From: Atherinomorus stipes
Lineage: Eukaryota; Chordata; Actinopteri; Atheriniformes; Atherinidae
Assembly: GCA_023101725.1 (NCBI GenBank)
Contig: JALJCO010007151.1
Location: forward strand, 40,368-104,367
DNA length: 64,000 nucleotides
Direction: 5' to 3'
The notes beneath the pieces are model-generated. The model did no database searches and had not been told where the DNA came from. It saw only the letters and a program-made list of their open reading frames with translations. The translations under genes and the position numbers were made by a program. Below are positions 11,120-20,530 of this stretch, piece by piece (positions within the stretch are counted from its first letter, which is position 1; every line of letters begins with the position of its first letter).

Positions 11120-11206
11120 GATGAGTTGAGTTTATCCGGTCATCTGACCAGATTTCCAGGAGAGCTTTCAGCTCTTCGTCTGTCCACATCTGTCCTCTTG
11201 CCATGT
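11120..11206 (-). pseudogene. Harbinger Myb/SANT-like protein fragment
   Basis: The frame reads ARGQMWTDEELKALLEIW followed by SDDRI, matching the tryptophan-acidic start of Myb/SANT-like trihelix domains. In Harbinger elements this protein partners the nuclease and binds the termini. Only the first third of the domain survives before the frame reaches AT-rich sequence (TTYLIYI). No start is assigned; the ATG upstream of ARGQ is the likely original start. Confidence 0.6.
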
Positions 11207-12231
11207 TTATTTTGGTTTGGAGTGTGCGCTGCACCTCCTCTACCCTAGATTGCATTTGCATTGCAGCATCACTACATACATCTGATCGTGTGTTTGGTCC
11301 GGTTAGCTTCACACTGCATAGGAACCGGACCAGGATTCGCTCGCAAGCGAACCGAGACCCACGTTTTCAGGCGGACCAATGTTCGCTTGTTTGGTCCGCA
11401 CCAGAGTTCGGATGAGCTTTCACACCTGTCCAAACAAAGCGGACTATCAGAGGAAACGAACTCTGGTCCGTTTAAAGTGGACCAAACAGCCCTGGTGTGA
11501 AAGCGACCTTAGTGGAAATACGGTCAGACTAGACCTGCTGACATGATGTTTAGTCAGACTTCAAAAACATCCATCCAGATATCGTCTCTGTCTAAGTTTA
11601 ATTCAATTTTCTTACATGACTTCTTCTTTCCAGTTTAATGGCGGTTGGTGAAGTCAAAGGTGCATTACCGCCACCAACTGGTAATATACTATAGTACAGT
11701 ATGTTGCATCCGATTTACTTAATAAAACGACACAATAAATAATAAAAATGAAATACGATATCACAATTCAGTCTCTAACAAAAAGATCCTCAAAACTTTT
11801 CTGCTTCAGTCTTTGGATCTTTTTGCAAAATATCAATCGAGTCTTCTGACGTGATGACAGAGGGCTGCCATCTTGACATCATGTGATCTGCGGATTGGTC
11901 GCCAGATCTTCTGTCCTCAGCAGAGCTCAAGTTGAGCGCACATGGTCAGTTTTTCGCCTCGCGAGGCAAAAAATATCAAACATGTTTGAATTTCACCTCA
12001 AGGCCTCATGAGGCAGAAAAATCACCAAAAATCAGGCGACACGACGACAATCTGCTGAACAAATGTCCTTGAGAGACTTTTAGCTCAGCAGAAAGCTCTG
12101 GTGTGCAGCAGGCTTTATATCGTGGCTGCCCCGTCTCCGCCACGATACTGGAGGAATCAGCGTAATATCTTCCCAAGGAGTCAAAAAGATGCAGAAACTT
12201 TAACGGTGAGTAAATGCACGTATACTGTATA

Positions 12232-13831
12232 CAGACCGTTTCCAAAAAATTTGAATATCATGGAAAAGGTGTTTCATTTCCATAATACCACTGAAAAAGT
12301 TAAACCTTCACAGATTATAGATTCAGGGCCCACAATTTAAATGATTTCAAGTATTCATGTGTTTATTTTTACATAATTTGGGCTTCCAGCTCATAAAACC
12401 CACAAAAACAGGAATTCAAAAAATTAGAACACTGTGAAGAAATCAGCCCAAATGTTGCAGGGCATGAATGTTTTAAACTGAGTGTCACTCACTAATCATC
12501 TACTAACCTCAAAGCACCTGCACAGGTTTCCCCAGGTGTCAATAAATTGTTTCAGTTTGGTTCAATTGTCTTAGTTCAGTTCAATATGGGGAAGACTGCA
12601 GACTTGACAACTGGCCAGCAGACCATCGTTAATACCCTCCATAGGATGGGTAAGCCGCAAAAGTTCATAGCCAAGGAGGCTGGCTGTTACAGAGTGCTGT
12701 GTCCAAGCATATCAATGGAAAGTCTAGTGGAAGGGCAAAATGTGGCAGGAGAAGATGCACCAGCAAAAGAGACGACCGTGGGCTTCAGCGGATTATCAAA
12801 CAGAGAAGATTCAAGAACCTGGCAGAGATCCAGAAAGAGTGGAATGAGGCGGGAGTCACCCAGGTTCCTCGGGTCAAGCCACTTCTGAGCCTGAGCCAAC
12901 GAAGGAAGCGTCTCAACTGGGTGAAGGAGAAGGACTGGACTGTTGGCCAGTGGTCCAAGGGCCTCTTTTCCGATGAAAGTAAAGTGTGCCTTTCATTCTG
13001 GAATCAAGGTCCAAGGGTTTGAAGGAAGACGGGTGAGGAACAGAAACCAAGCTGCTTGAGGTCCAGAGTGAAATATCCACAGTCAGTCATGATTTGGGTG
13101 CAATGTCCAGTGCAGGTGTTGGTAAACTGCTTTCTTAAATCCAAGGTCACCGCAACAGTCTACCAGAATGTTCTAGAGGACTTCATGATTCCTTCTGCTG
13201 AGGATCTGTATGGAGATGCAGATTTCATCTTCCAGCGGGACCTGGCCCCTGCCCATACCGCCAGAAGCACCAGAACCTGGTGTGATGCCCATGCCATCAC
13301 AGTGCTTGACTGGTCAGCCAACTCGCTGGACCAAAACCCCATTGAGAATCTATTGGGTATTATCAAGAGGAAAATGAGGGACACCAGACCCCAAAACAAG
13401 GAAGGGCTGACAGCAAGCATCAAGGAAATCTGGGCTCCATAACTCCCAGGCAATGCCACAGGCTGATTGCCTCAATGCCACGGCACATCGAGGCAGTGAT
13501 GAAGGCAAAGGGATTCCCAACCAAGTATTAAAGACTGACATACCATTTTGAAAGTGCCATATTTTGATTTGATGTGATTCTAATTTCTTTTTTTCTGCAA
13601 AAACTGAGAAGTAAATGCTGATTTCTTCACAGTATTCTGATTTTTGGAATTCCTGTTTTTGTGGGTTTTATGAGCTGGAAGCCCAAATTATGTAAAAATA
13701 AACAAATGAATACTTGAAATCATTTAAATTGTGGGCCCTGAATCCATAATCTATGAAGGTTGAACTTTTTCAATGGTATTATGGAAATGAAACACCTTTT
13801 CCATGATATTCTAATTTTTGGAAACGGTCTG
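12232..13831 (+). mobile_element. Tc1-like transposon, full length but inactive
   Basis: A TA duplication (12230-12231, 13832-13833) flanks a 1600-bp element with inverted repeats of about 215 bp, starting CAGACCGTTTCC and ending GGAAACGGTCTG. Internal repeat blocks such as catggaaaaggtgtttcat and acaaaaacaggaattc are mirrored near the right end. Length, target and transposase all match Tc1/mariner. It sits in the right arm of the TTAA foldback element, dividing that arm after position 12231. Confidence 0.93.
12586..13442 (+). pseudogene. Tc1-like transposase, frameshifted (DD34E family)
   Basis: The start codon at 12586 opens MGKTADLTTGQQTIVNTL, the first helix-turn-helix of the paired-like DNA-binding region. 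A 1-bp indel near 12685-12690 shifts the frame. The second helix region follows (KHINGKSSGRAKCGRRR, then QRRFKNLAEIQKEW). The catalytic domain shows SDES (first Asp) near 12970, QRDLAPAHTARS (second Asp) near 13240, and NPIENLLGIIKRKMRDTRP (Glu) near 13340. An in-frame TGA follows GPRV near 13019, and WSANSLDQNP replaces the usual WPANSPDLNP. It would cut and paste the element in the nucleus if intact, but is clearly dead. Confidence 0.9.
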
Positions 13832-13879
13832 TACTCCAGAATTAAGGTCCAGGTTGAAAAAAAGAAAGTTATCCTTTAA

Positions 13880-14530
13880 GGTTTTGACAGCCAATCATCT
13901 GCCTCCACCCTATGCTCTCCTCTCCAGCTTTCATTCTCGCTGATACTCTTCTATCACACCCGTCCCTTTTATCCATCTGTGTTAAAGATCTGCAGCTGAC
14001 CGAGGAGGAAATCTATCGGTCCGGAAAACTTCATGTGTCTGTTTCTGAGAAAAGTAACTACAAGAAAAGAAATAAGCTACAGCTCGTCATCATGGAGAAG
14101 GTGTTTCACCTTCAAAATGTTATCAAAATGAGGACTTGCATCTGGTAAAATATCATTTTGGTTCAGTTTAGGGCTGAAAAGAAAAAAAGATACGTTGTCC
14201 TAAAGTGTAAACATGCTAAGTGAGCAATTTCCTGTCATAGTTGGTCATTTATGGAAACCGATGTAACTCTGACAGCAACATGATGAACGAAAACTACAAG
14301 CTGTTCTCAAAAAATTCAAAATGCACAAATAAAAAGCATAAAACAGAAAACAGCTCCGACGCGTGGATTTCCTTTCAGAACAACTCCAAACTCTGCTGTT
14401 TCAAAATGAATCATTTTCCTGTCTTAGGATTCTTATTCCCTGTTATATTTTTAAAATACTATTAAATCTTGTTATTATTGTCTTAATGAAAAGATAGAAG
14501 GGACAAAAGCATAAAATAATCAGAAAAATG
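13880..14530. other. Intron-like sequence, no firm gene
   Basis: The first about 30 bp complete the tandem unit broken by the TTAA element. A plus-strand open frame at 13912-14148 gives no recognisable family. The remainder is AT-rich. If the minus-strand exons are real, this is intron between the 24-nt exon at 14573 and the terminal exons. Confidence 0.4.
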
Positions 14531-14870
14531 TTTTTGTCTCATGTTTAATTAGAAGAAGTAGAGAAAACTCACCTGGACGAGGATCAGCTGGTGCAGCTGA
14601 GGAAATAAAGTCAACAGAGTCAGATTATTAAAATGTGAAGCAATTCAATATTTTTCATGTTAGTTTAAAAGCTGTGATACTGAGACGTGATTTTATGGGT
14701 GTTATTACAGAGATGAGAAATCTTCACATCATAATTCTTCATTCATTGTTCTATAAACCATATTACATGGCCGAGGTAATTGTATTAGGGCAAGAAAATA
14801 AAGTCCTGCTCTGTTTAAGTGGAGCAAATTTTACAGCTGCTATAAATAATTTATGACAAGAATTGATGTT
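14530..14870. repeat. Micro-exon plus intron unit, duplicated at 16945-17270
   Basis: The region from agaagtagagaaaactcacc through gagacgtgattttatggg, agtggagcaaat and the gacaa-attgat segment is repeated at 16958-17265 with modest divergence. A shorter third unit starts at 17316. Unit copies were separated by the later insertion 15079-16513. This is tandem duplication of an exon with its intron. Confidence 0.75.
14573..14596 (-). CDS. Candidate 24-nt micro-exon, copy 3
   Basis: The minus strand has an acceptor (TTTATTTCCTCAG) immediately before 24 nt reading, in phase 1, APADPRP plus split codons at each end, then the donor CCAG|GTGAGT. The exon is symmetric (phase 1-1) and so can be added or skipped without frame change. 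It is the third of three near-identical 24-nt exons, all carrying the ADPRP core. The surrounding intron is duplicated at 16.97 kb. Confidence 0.5.
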
Positions 14871-14882
14871 TCCTTTTTCACA

Positions 14883-14919
14883 TAAATCACATAAATGATT
14901 TTTTCATTTATGTGATTTA
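14883..14919. other. Perfect hairpin, 16-bp stem
   Basis: TAAATCACATAAATGA at 14883-14898 and its exact reverse complement at 14904-14919 are separated by five T. It is AT-rich and may be the core of a small palindromic element. It is not followed by a T run that would suggest a Pol III role. Confidence 0.8.
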
Positions 14920-15815
14920 ACTTAATTTTTGCCAGTTTTTCACATTTACTTTCATACATCAAGTTTTGTGTACCTTTTACCTGCATACTTGATTTTTTGG
15001 GTGTGTACGACACCTGTACACTTCTGTCCGTTGCAGATTTGCATATTTCCCATAATGCTCCTTTGTGGTATGCTCTGGGGTCTCATTTATAAACGTTACG
15101 TACGTACAATACGGGGCCTGAAATTGGCGTACGCCAGTTTTCACGCAAAAGTTGTGATTTATAAAAAGCAAACTTGACGGGAAAATGTGCGGTCTCTCAC
15201 GTTAACTCTGACCCATGCTACGCTGGTTTTGGAGACTGGGTGAACTGGCGACAGTGATGGTGATGTGAGGAACTGAAACCACACGGCATCATGATTGCCC
15301 TGCTGGGGTCCTGTCACTTCTAAGTGATGGTGTGTCCTGGCTGTTTGCCTGCTAACTTCACTGTTGGCAGAGTGGTTAGTGTGCATAATTTTTACACAGG
15401 AGACTGGAGATCGATCCCTGTTCGGGTTCTCATGTCCTGTCGCCCTCAAACATTTATTTCCCCCTTCATATCAAATTTCAGTCGTATTGACTTTACAGGA
15501 TTCAAACCAGCAGCGTTATTTCTGCTGCAGGTGAAACTATAAGAACCTTTCAGATAAATAAAAAGGTCCGTCAGCAAACATATGTTAAATCAACTTTTCA
15601 TCAAAGTTTTCTCACCATCATCTTCATCTACCAACGATCATCATAGTAATATATTTACCACATTGATACATAGATTCTGACGAGGTGCTGCAGTCAGACT
15701 GATTGATGTATAAACATATTAATACTGTGGGGACACTGATGCTGCATCGGTGCTGCTGGAGGACCTACAGACGGGAAAATCAGAGGGGAGTGCGTTTTCA
15801 GGATTTCCTGGCCCA

Positions 15816-15846
<31 letters not shown>
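15816..15846. repeat. GAT/ATG microsatellite
   Basis: Ten consecutive trinucleotide units lie within the inverted-repeat element. The same tract gives the poly-isoleucine seen in a minus-strand reading frame, which is not a gene. Confidence 0.95.
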
Positions 15847-15847
<1 letters not shown>

Positions 15848-16013
15848 GACTGGCTTATAATCACATTTACTTTTGCAGCGCTTTTGTCTCTGAACTGGAC
15901 CCAGATAGACCGACCACCGAAACCGAGCCCACCCCGACATCAGCGGCTGACTACAGCGCGCTCCGTGGTGGAGCCATCAACCTCACCAAAGACCGGCAGA
16001 GGTGTTTGCAGAT

Positions 16014-16029
16014 GGGGGGGGGGGGGGGG
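16014..16029. repeat. Homopolymer of sixteen G
   Basis: An uninterrupted G run. Assembly length may be unreliable here. Confidence 0.95.
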
Positions 16030-16716
16030 ATCGCGCTGCACCACACCAAACAGGTGTTCTGTGTTCTGCACACAGTCGCTCTGACACGGCGACTTCTGGA
16101 ACAGACTCTGTTACATCATCACCACAACAGCCTGCTGCATCAGCAGACTTACGTTCATCTGTGTTTCCTGTGACGCCCAAATAAGATGATTTTGTGAAGC
16201 TCCACTTCACCAACAAGCACCTCCACTTCAGTCTCCATGAAATTGCGTTTTATTTTATTTTCGGTCGCCATGATTCAGTTTTAAATGCCTCAGATCAGCT
16301 GGCTCATTTACATGCACAAACATCCATGAGGTGCTTTGCATTGACCATTTCCAACTTCCAGGAAGAGTGTGATTCATAAAGGGGAAATTGCTTGAATCTG
16401 AGCGTACGCACGGTTTTATAAATCTGAATATTTTTTGGTGTACACAAACTTTAGGTTTTGGGCGTACGTACACTTTTAGTAAAGATCCTACGCACAGTTT
16501 TATAAATGAGACCATTGGTCTGTTCTGCACTGTGCGTTATCAGCATGTCTGGTACAAGATGGAGACCTGAGCTCAAGATAATGTTTTTATCTTTTGGACT
16601 TCATAAATGTGAACAGCAGCAGGGACTTTGGGCAAAGTGAAATTACAATAATATAAGTCATTAATTAGCAGACTACAAGCAGCAGGCGCAGGCCCCCTGG
16701 GCAGCCCTGCCTTTAG

Positions 16717-16832
16717 TGTAATGTACAACAGCTTTCAAGTTTGCCCACTAATTTTGGCAGAATACGTATATAAAGTTCCTGAGACTCAAAATATTTAAGT
16801 TGTAACAGCTTGATTTGAATTTTATCCTGAGA
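16717..16832. repeat. Repeat shared with 10750-10862
   Basis: This is the partner of the copy in the Harbinger element, differing mainly around tatataaagttcctgagac versus tatatcaacttctatagac. It lies 200 bp right of the 15079-16513 element. Confidence 0.75.
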
Positions 16833-16974
16833 TATAATGAAATACATAAACAATGAAATCATTTTACAATAACTTCCACAATTAAATTTGTGTGCTTACT
16901 TTCCCCAAAGCAACTGGCTTCTTAAATATTTTCAAGTGAACTAAACTTTACAGTGAGAAGTAGAGAAAACTCAC

Positions 16975-16998
16975 CTGGACGAGGATCAGCTGCTGCTG
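16975..16998 (-). CDS. Candidate 24-nt micro-exon, copy 2
   Basis: The minus strand reads TTTATTTCCACAG, then CAGCAGCAGCTGATCC through CGTCCAG, then GTGAGT. In phase 1 it encodes (P)AAADPRP. Exon, both splice sites and about 300 bp downstream intron match copy 3. The 1.4-kb inverted-repeat element 15079-16513 lies between the two copies. Confidence 0.5.
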
Positions 16999-17334
16999 CT
17001 GTGGAAATAAAGTCAACAGTGTCAGATCATTAAAATGTGAAGCAATTCAATATTTTTCATGTTAGTTTAAAAGCTGTGATACTGAGACGTGATTTTATGG
17101 GTGTTATTACAGAGATTAGAAACCTTCACAGCATGAATGTTCATTGTTGTATAAACCTTAAAACGTGGTCGAGATGATCACATTTTTAGGCCAAGAAATG
17201 ATGGTCCTGCTTTGTTCAAGTGGAGCAAATACAGCCACTTTAATTAATTAATGACAAAAATTGATACATTTCTTTTTTTCTACCAGAAAATCAAAAAACT
17301 GTTTTGTGTTTAGTTAGAAGTAGAGAAAACTCAC

Positions 17335-17358
17335 GTGGACGAGGATCAGCTGCCGCAG
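17335..17358 (-). CDS. Candidate 24-nt micro-exon, copy 1
   Basis: The minus strand has a TTGTTCTCACAG acceptor, 24 nt encoding (A)AAADPRP in phase 1, and a CCAC|GTGAGT donor. It is the copy nearest the 51-nt exon. The donor-side base is C rather than G, the only departure from consensus. Like its sisters it is symmetric and repeats the ADPRP core. Confidence 0.5.
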
Positions 17359-17456
17359 CTGTGAGAACAAAGTCAACCAGATTTAATTAAATGTGAAGTG
17401 ATTAAATATTTTCAAGCAACTTGTCACGTTTCATGTTGTAACAGAAGTTAACTCAC

Positions 17457-17507
17457 CATTATCGACAGCAGGTGGGGGTTTATATCCACATTTCTCTGCT
17501 AATGCAA
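17457..17507 (-). CDS. Candidate 51-nt exon with CKPPP/sushi-like opening
   Basis: The minus strand has a good acceptor (TTGTTTTTGCAG) and donor (AATG|GTGAG). In phase 1 it reads ALAEKCGYKPPPAVDN. Length is 17 codons and phase is 1-1, matching the micro-exons downstream, so the four join in one open frame. The C-x3-PPxVxN pattern resembles the first strand of a complement-control (sushi) module, whose exons are typically phase 1-1. The rest of such a module is not seen, so this is only a hint. Upstream exons were not found. Confidence 0.45.
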
Positions 17508-17519
17508 CTGCAAAAACAA

Positions 17520-18037
17520 GGAGAGAAAATTAAATAAAAATAAAATGCAACTGAAGCTGAACACACAAAGTTAGAAGATTAGCTTTTAAAATGTCCTCAT
17601 GGATAAGGACACGGAGAAGGACGTCAGGACACACGAGTCCGAGCAGCATTATGGTCTCAGCATGTTTCTGTGCTGGTTCAAATGTTGGTGATCAGCAGCA
17701 ACATCCATCAGTCACGTCCTACAGGTTAATGTTAAAATGCCTCAACATTATTAAGAAGACATTATTTGTCTTTATTTGCTTACAGCCGGGGTGGGTCTAG
17801 AAAATATTTGAAGGGGTGCACCACAGCAAAATATTTGCCGTGGTGCATTTGAATGCAACTCTCCCTCCTCCTGTCTGTAATTTGCCCTTTCTCTTTGTTC
17901 TGGTCTGGTCGGGACGTTTCCGGGTGGAGATTTCTGTTTATATCAGCAGCCAATGACAGAGCTAAGAGCATGACACTGTGTGGAAATAAGCTCACGAGTG
18001 GAGCAGACGCTAGTCACTAAAACTCCTGAAGGAAAAA

Positions 18038-18072
<35 letters not shown>

Positions 18073-18300
18073 GAAAACAGCGGATGCACCAAAGAAAAGG
18101 TAAGAGCTTTAGGTCGCACACGTTGGAAAACCAGGTTAATATGAGTTTGGCTGATTCCCACTTCTGAGGCTGAAGAACGAGGCGGCCATTAGCCTGAGAG
18201 GGAGGGGCTCAGTTTGAATACTGTTATTTGAAAACAGAAACGGTGGGGGGCTCCGGACTCTACCTTTAAGTAGTCTGTCTCATTCTCTATTATATATTTA
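17520..18300. other. No supported gene; upstream of the candidate exons
   Basis: Open frames on both strands (17591-17800 plus, 17780-17995 and 17943-18161 minus) give no family. I looked for further minus-strand exons feeding the 51-nt exon and found none with convincing splice sites. It contains the AAAG microsatellite. Confidence 0.4.
18036..18072. repeat. AAAG microsatellite
   Basis: About eight GAAA units follow a short A run. It produces the serine/phenylalanine/leucine repeat of a spurious minus-strand frame. Confidence 0.95.
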
Positions 18301-18304
18301 TAAG

Positions 18305-18425
18305 TTAACAGAGCTGGACGATATAGAAAAAAAGATTATCGATTAAAAAAAAATCTGTATTGATCGATGCTGATATTTATATATAAAAACATCCATTATC
18401 AAATTAAAAGCTGTTTTAGGTGCAG
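18305..18425. mobile_element. One-ended DNA-transposon fragment
   Basis: AGAGCTGGACGATATAGAAA followed by an ATCGAT-rich tract resembles a common fish DNA-transposon terminus (GGCTGGGCGATAT type). No opposite end was found, so the limits are approximate. Confidence 0.35.
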
Positions 18426-18489
18426 CCCTGCCATTTAAGCTTTGCTGAATAACCTACTTATAATAAAGTTCACACTTCATTATGGGGGT

Positions 18490-18655
18490 GTGTTCGTTAT
18501 CCACCAACTTTCACATAATGGAGTCCATCGATGCTCGAAACAGAAAGGTTCATAAAATTCCACAAAAACTTGTCAATATTCCTCCATACTGCTCGTCCAA
18601 TGTGATCCAAGTGTCCTGAGTGGTTAGCGTCCAGAATTTACTGGAAACAACTTCA
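18490..18655. repeat. Dispersed repeat, inverted partner of 27920-28080
   Basis: The block acttgtcaatattcctccat, then actgctcgtccaatgt and gatccaagtgtcctgagtgg, is present in reverse complement at 27930-28015. Flanking sequence (ccaactttcatataatggag type) also matches. About 160 bp, non-coding. Confidence 0.75.
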
Positions 18656-18659
18656 TTAG

Positions 18660-20395
18660 TATATTTTTAGAGCCTGAACAGTAGAAAGTGGCAATTCCCC
18701 AATGCGCGTCCATCCAAGTTCACGACTCTATGGAAGCCGCGGCGGACTGAGATTGTACGTTCTTTCTTTGTTTTAAATCAAAAGCCAACCCCTCTTGTGT
18801 CATATTAGATACCATCATTCTTTCTAATCTAAAATAAATGCATGCTTGCTGATTTGACTGCATCTCTCAGAAATCCTGTACCATGACTAGAGAATAAAGG
18901 TTATTCTGGTCTATTTTACAAAGGAGTGCTGAGTGCACAATAATTACTGGGCTGATAACAGGAAATTATGACGTCATTCAATAAAGAAAAGGGAAAATAA
19001 TTTTCCGTACCAGTCTACAGTGTCAACATGCAGGAATAAATGTGTGTGTTTCTTTCTGTACACACAACCAGGTGTCATCTATTAGTGGACGTGTCTCTTC
19101 AAGCAGCAAATGAAACAACTGGTCTCAGTTTCCTCTCGTCTGTGATTCAGGAAGTTTCCAGGTTTGAAACTGAAAGCTTCAGTGACACCAACTTTCCCCC
19201 CCAGTAGCTCGTTCAGTTTGTCCTGAAGTAGAAACCTGAGCTGGTGATTCTGCTCTCATACTGTACGTGTAGTTTCAGTTGCATAGTTTCAGTTATTGCA
19301 CAACTCCACATACCAGCTCCAGTCTTTAAGAGTACCACCCTATGACGATGACGAGCTGTTACGAGGGGGGTGATGATGAATCTGCAGCTGTTCCAACTAC
19401 CTGCATGTTCAGCTACAATGATGCATCTACAGAGAACCACTGAACTTTACAGTTTATCAGTGAAGTTCTGTTTGTGGAAAAGAAATAAACATGATCATGA
19501 CATGAGCAGGGGCGTTTATCCACTAAAAACATGGTTTGTAAACAGAGCACACGGATCACTCTGTGGTGGAAAGTTTGTTTAAAATACAAACTTTACAGGA
19601 GCAGAATATGGTGCATGATCAGACGGCACAAAAACAAGAAGCCTGACCGCCATGATGCATCACATACATGCAGATCTGCACGTCACACATCTGAAAGACG
19701 GCGGTTCTGATCACATGGAAACACCAGATCAGAACAGATCGTTTTAACATTACATGATGATTAAATATGTAATGTTAAAGTTAAATTAAATGGCTTCATT
19801 ACTTAAAATTCTGTTTTCATGCAGTAAGCTAATTAATTTTACCACACAATGATACCACATTTTAATGAAATGACCATTTCAAGTGTAACTTGTATTCCTT
19901 AACTGCAACGTTACCAAAACTTTAAAATGTAAAATCACAAAGTTTCTGTCAGTTTTGCACCACTGCTGATATGTGTGAATATTACTGCTGTATGTGGTAT
20001 TTTAATGTTAAAGTTGAGCTGTTTTAACTTCTGCCATCATTATTTTATCGTATACATGCTGAGCAACATGAACCTGGTAGCTGCAGATAATAATGCAACA
20101 TTCACTAACAGTAAACCTCTTTCCTCCCTTCACATGTTCCATACCAGGCCTGCAGCTGTGAATCATCATCATCATCATCACCCCGCTCATTTCCTGGATG
20201 CCGCTAACAGCTACAACGTTGTGCTGCTGCCGACTGTGTTGCTACTGATAAGTTTGATGAATTTCGTAGCTCCAGCCGGCGATTCTCAGCGGGCCCATGT
20301 GCGCCGCGACCCCGGCTAAGTCACCCGGTACCTCCTGGACAGACTGGACTCGTGGGGACTCTGCACCTGTCGCGAGTCGACTCACCGCAGAGGTC
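18660..20395. other. No recognisable gene
   Basis: Ordinary AT-rich sequence. The longest plus-strand frame (19975-20319) contains a poly-His run from a CAT repeat near 20160 and matches nothing I know. Confidence 0.45.
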
Positions 20396-20399
20396 GGAT

Positions 20400-20530
20400 A
20401 TAGGGATGTAACCATATCCACATCTCATGATACGATATCATCACGATATGAACCTCCCGATACGATATTTATCTCAATATTGTGGGGGAGGGGTCACAAT
20501 AACAATAGTGATGGTATAAAATGCTTTGAC
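20400..20530. mobile_element. hAT-like terminus fragment
   Basis: TAGGGATGTAACCATATCCA followed by a cgatatgaxxxxxxgatacgatat tract resembles the GGGATGTAACGAT ends of fish hAT elements. I could not find the opposite end before 22260. The remaining sequence to 21560 has only unrecognised frames. Confidence 0.4.

Larger units (their letters stand above)
10157..11508. mobile_element. PIF/Harbinger-type element, internally deleted
   Basis: A 3-bp TTA duplication (10154-10156 and 11509-11511) flanks termini GGTCGTTTTCACACC and GGTGTGAAAGCGACC. Three-bp TWA-type duplications are diagnostic of PIF/Harbinger. On the minus strand, within 11064-11312, a frame contains WTDEELKALLEIWSDDRI, the first helix region of a Myb/SANT-like DNA-binding protein, the usual second protein of Harbinger elements. 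On the plus strand 10375-10578 begins MERYLKLVVLVFLF and could be the start of the nuclease, but this is weak. No DDE nuclease core remains. It is 1352 bp long and inserted in the TTAA foldback element. Confidence 0.8.
9455..13875. mobile_element. TTAA-target foldback element carrying two later insertions
   Basis: TTAA occurs at 9451-9454 and 13876-13879. The termini AGGATAACTTTATTTTTTTC and its imperfect reverse complement (GAAAGTTATCCT at 13864-13875) are inverted repeats that extend through about 700-bp arms. Left-arm blocks such as gctgccccgtctccgcc (reverse complement near 9597-9613), the cgaggcaaaaaa segment and the gctgaggacagaag segment all have inverted partners between 11860 and 12205. 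Removing the Harbinger (10157-11508) and Tc1 (12232-13831) leaves about 1.46 kb. There is no transposase of its own. piggyBac or Kolobok type is inferred from the TTAA target. Confidence 0.8.
15079..16513. mobile_element. Inverted-repeat DNA element, fish GGTCTCATTTATAAA type
   Basis: Termini GGTCTCATTTATAAA (15079-15093) and its exact reverse complement (16499-16513) bound 1435 bp. Subterminal repeats share gtacgta and gcgtacg motifs in inverse order. No transposase was found; open frames on both strands are unrecognised. It contains a GAT microsatellite (15816-15846) and sixteen G (16014-16029). The flanks show no clear target duplication, so the superfamily is open. It lies between two micro-exon repeat units and separates them. 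Confidence 0.75.
16945..17430. repeat. Two further micro-exon units of the tandem array
   Basis: Units begin at about 16958 and 17316 with the same tagagaaaactcac leader (the intron donor side on the minus strand). The first matches 14530-14870 along its full length. The second matches only about 110 bp around the exon. Confidence 0.7.

Noticed and set aside
19975..20319. 114-codon frame with hydrophobic stretches and a poly-His run
   Set aside because: No recognisable domain, no splice or promoter context, and the His run comes from a CAT repeat.
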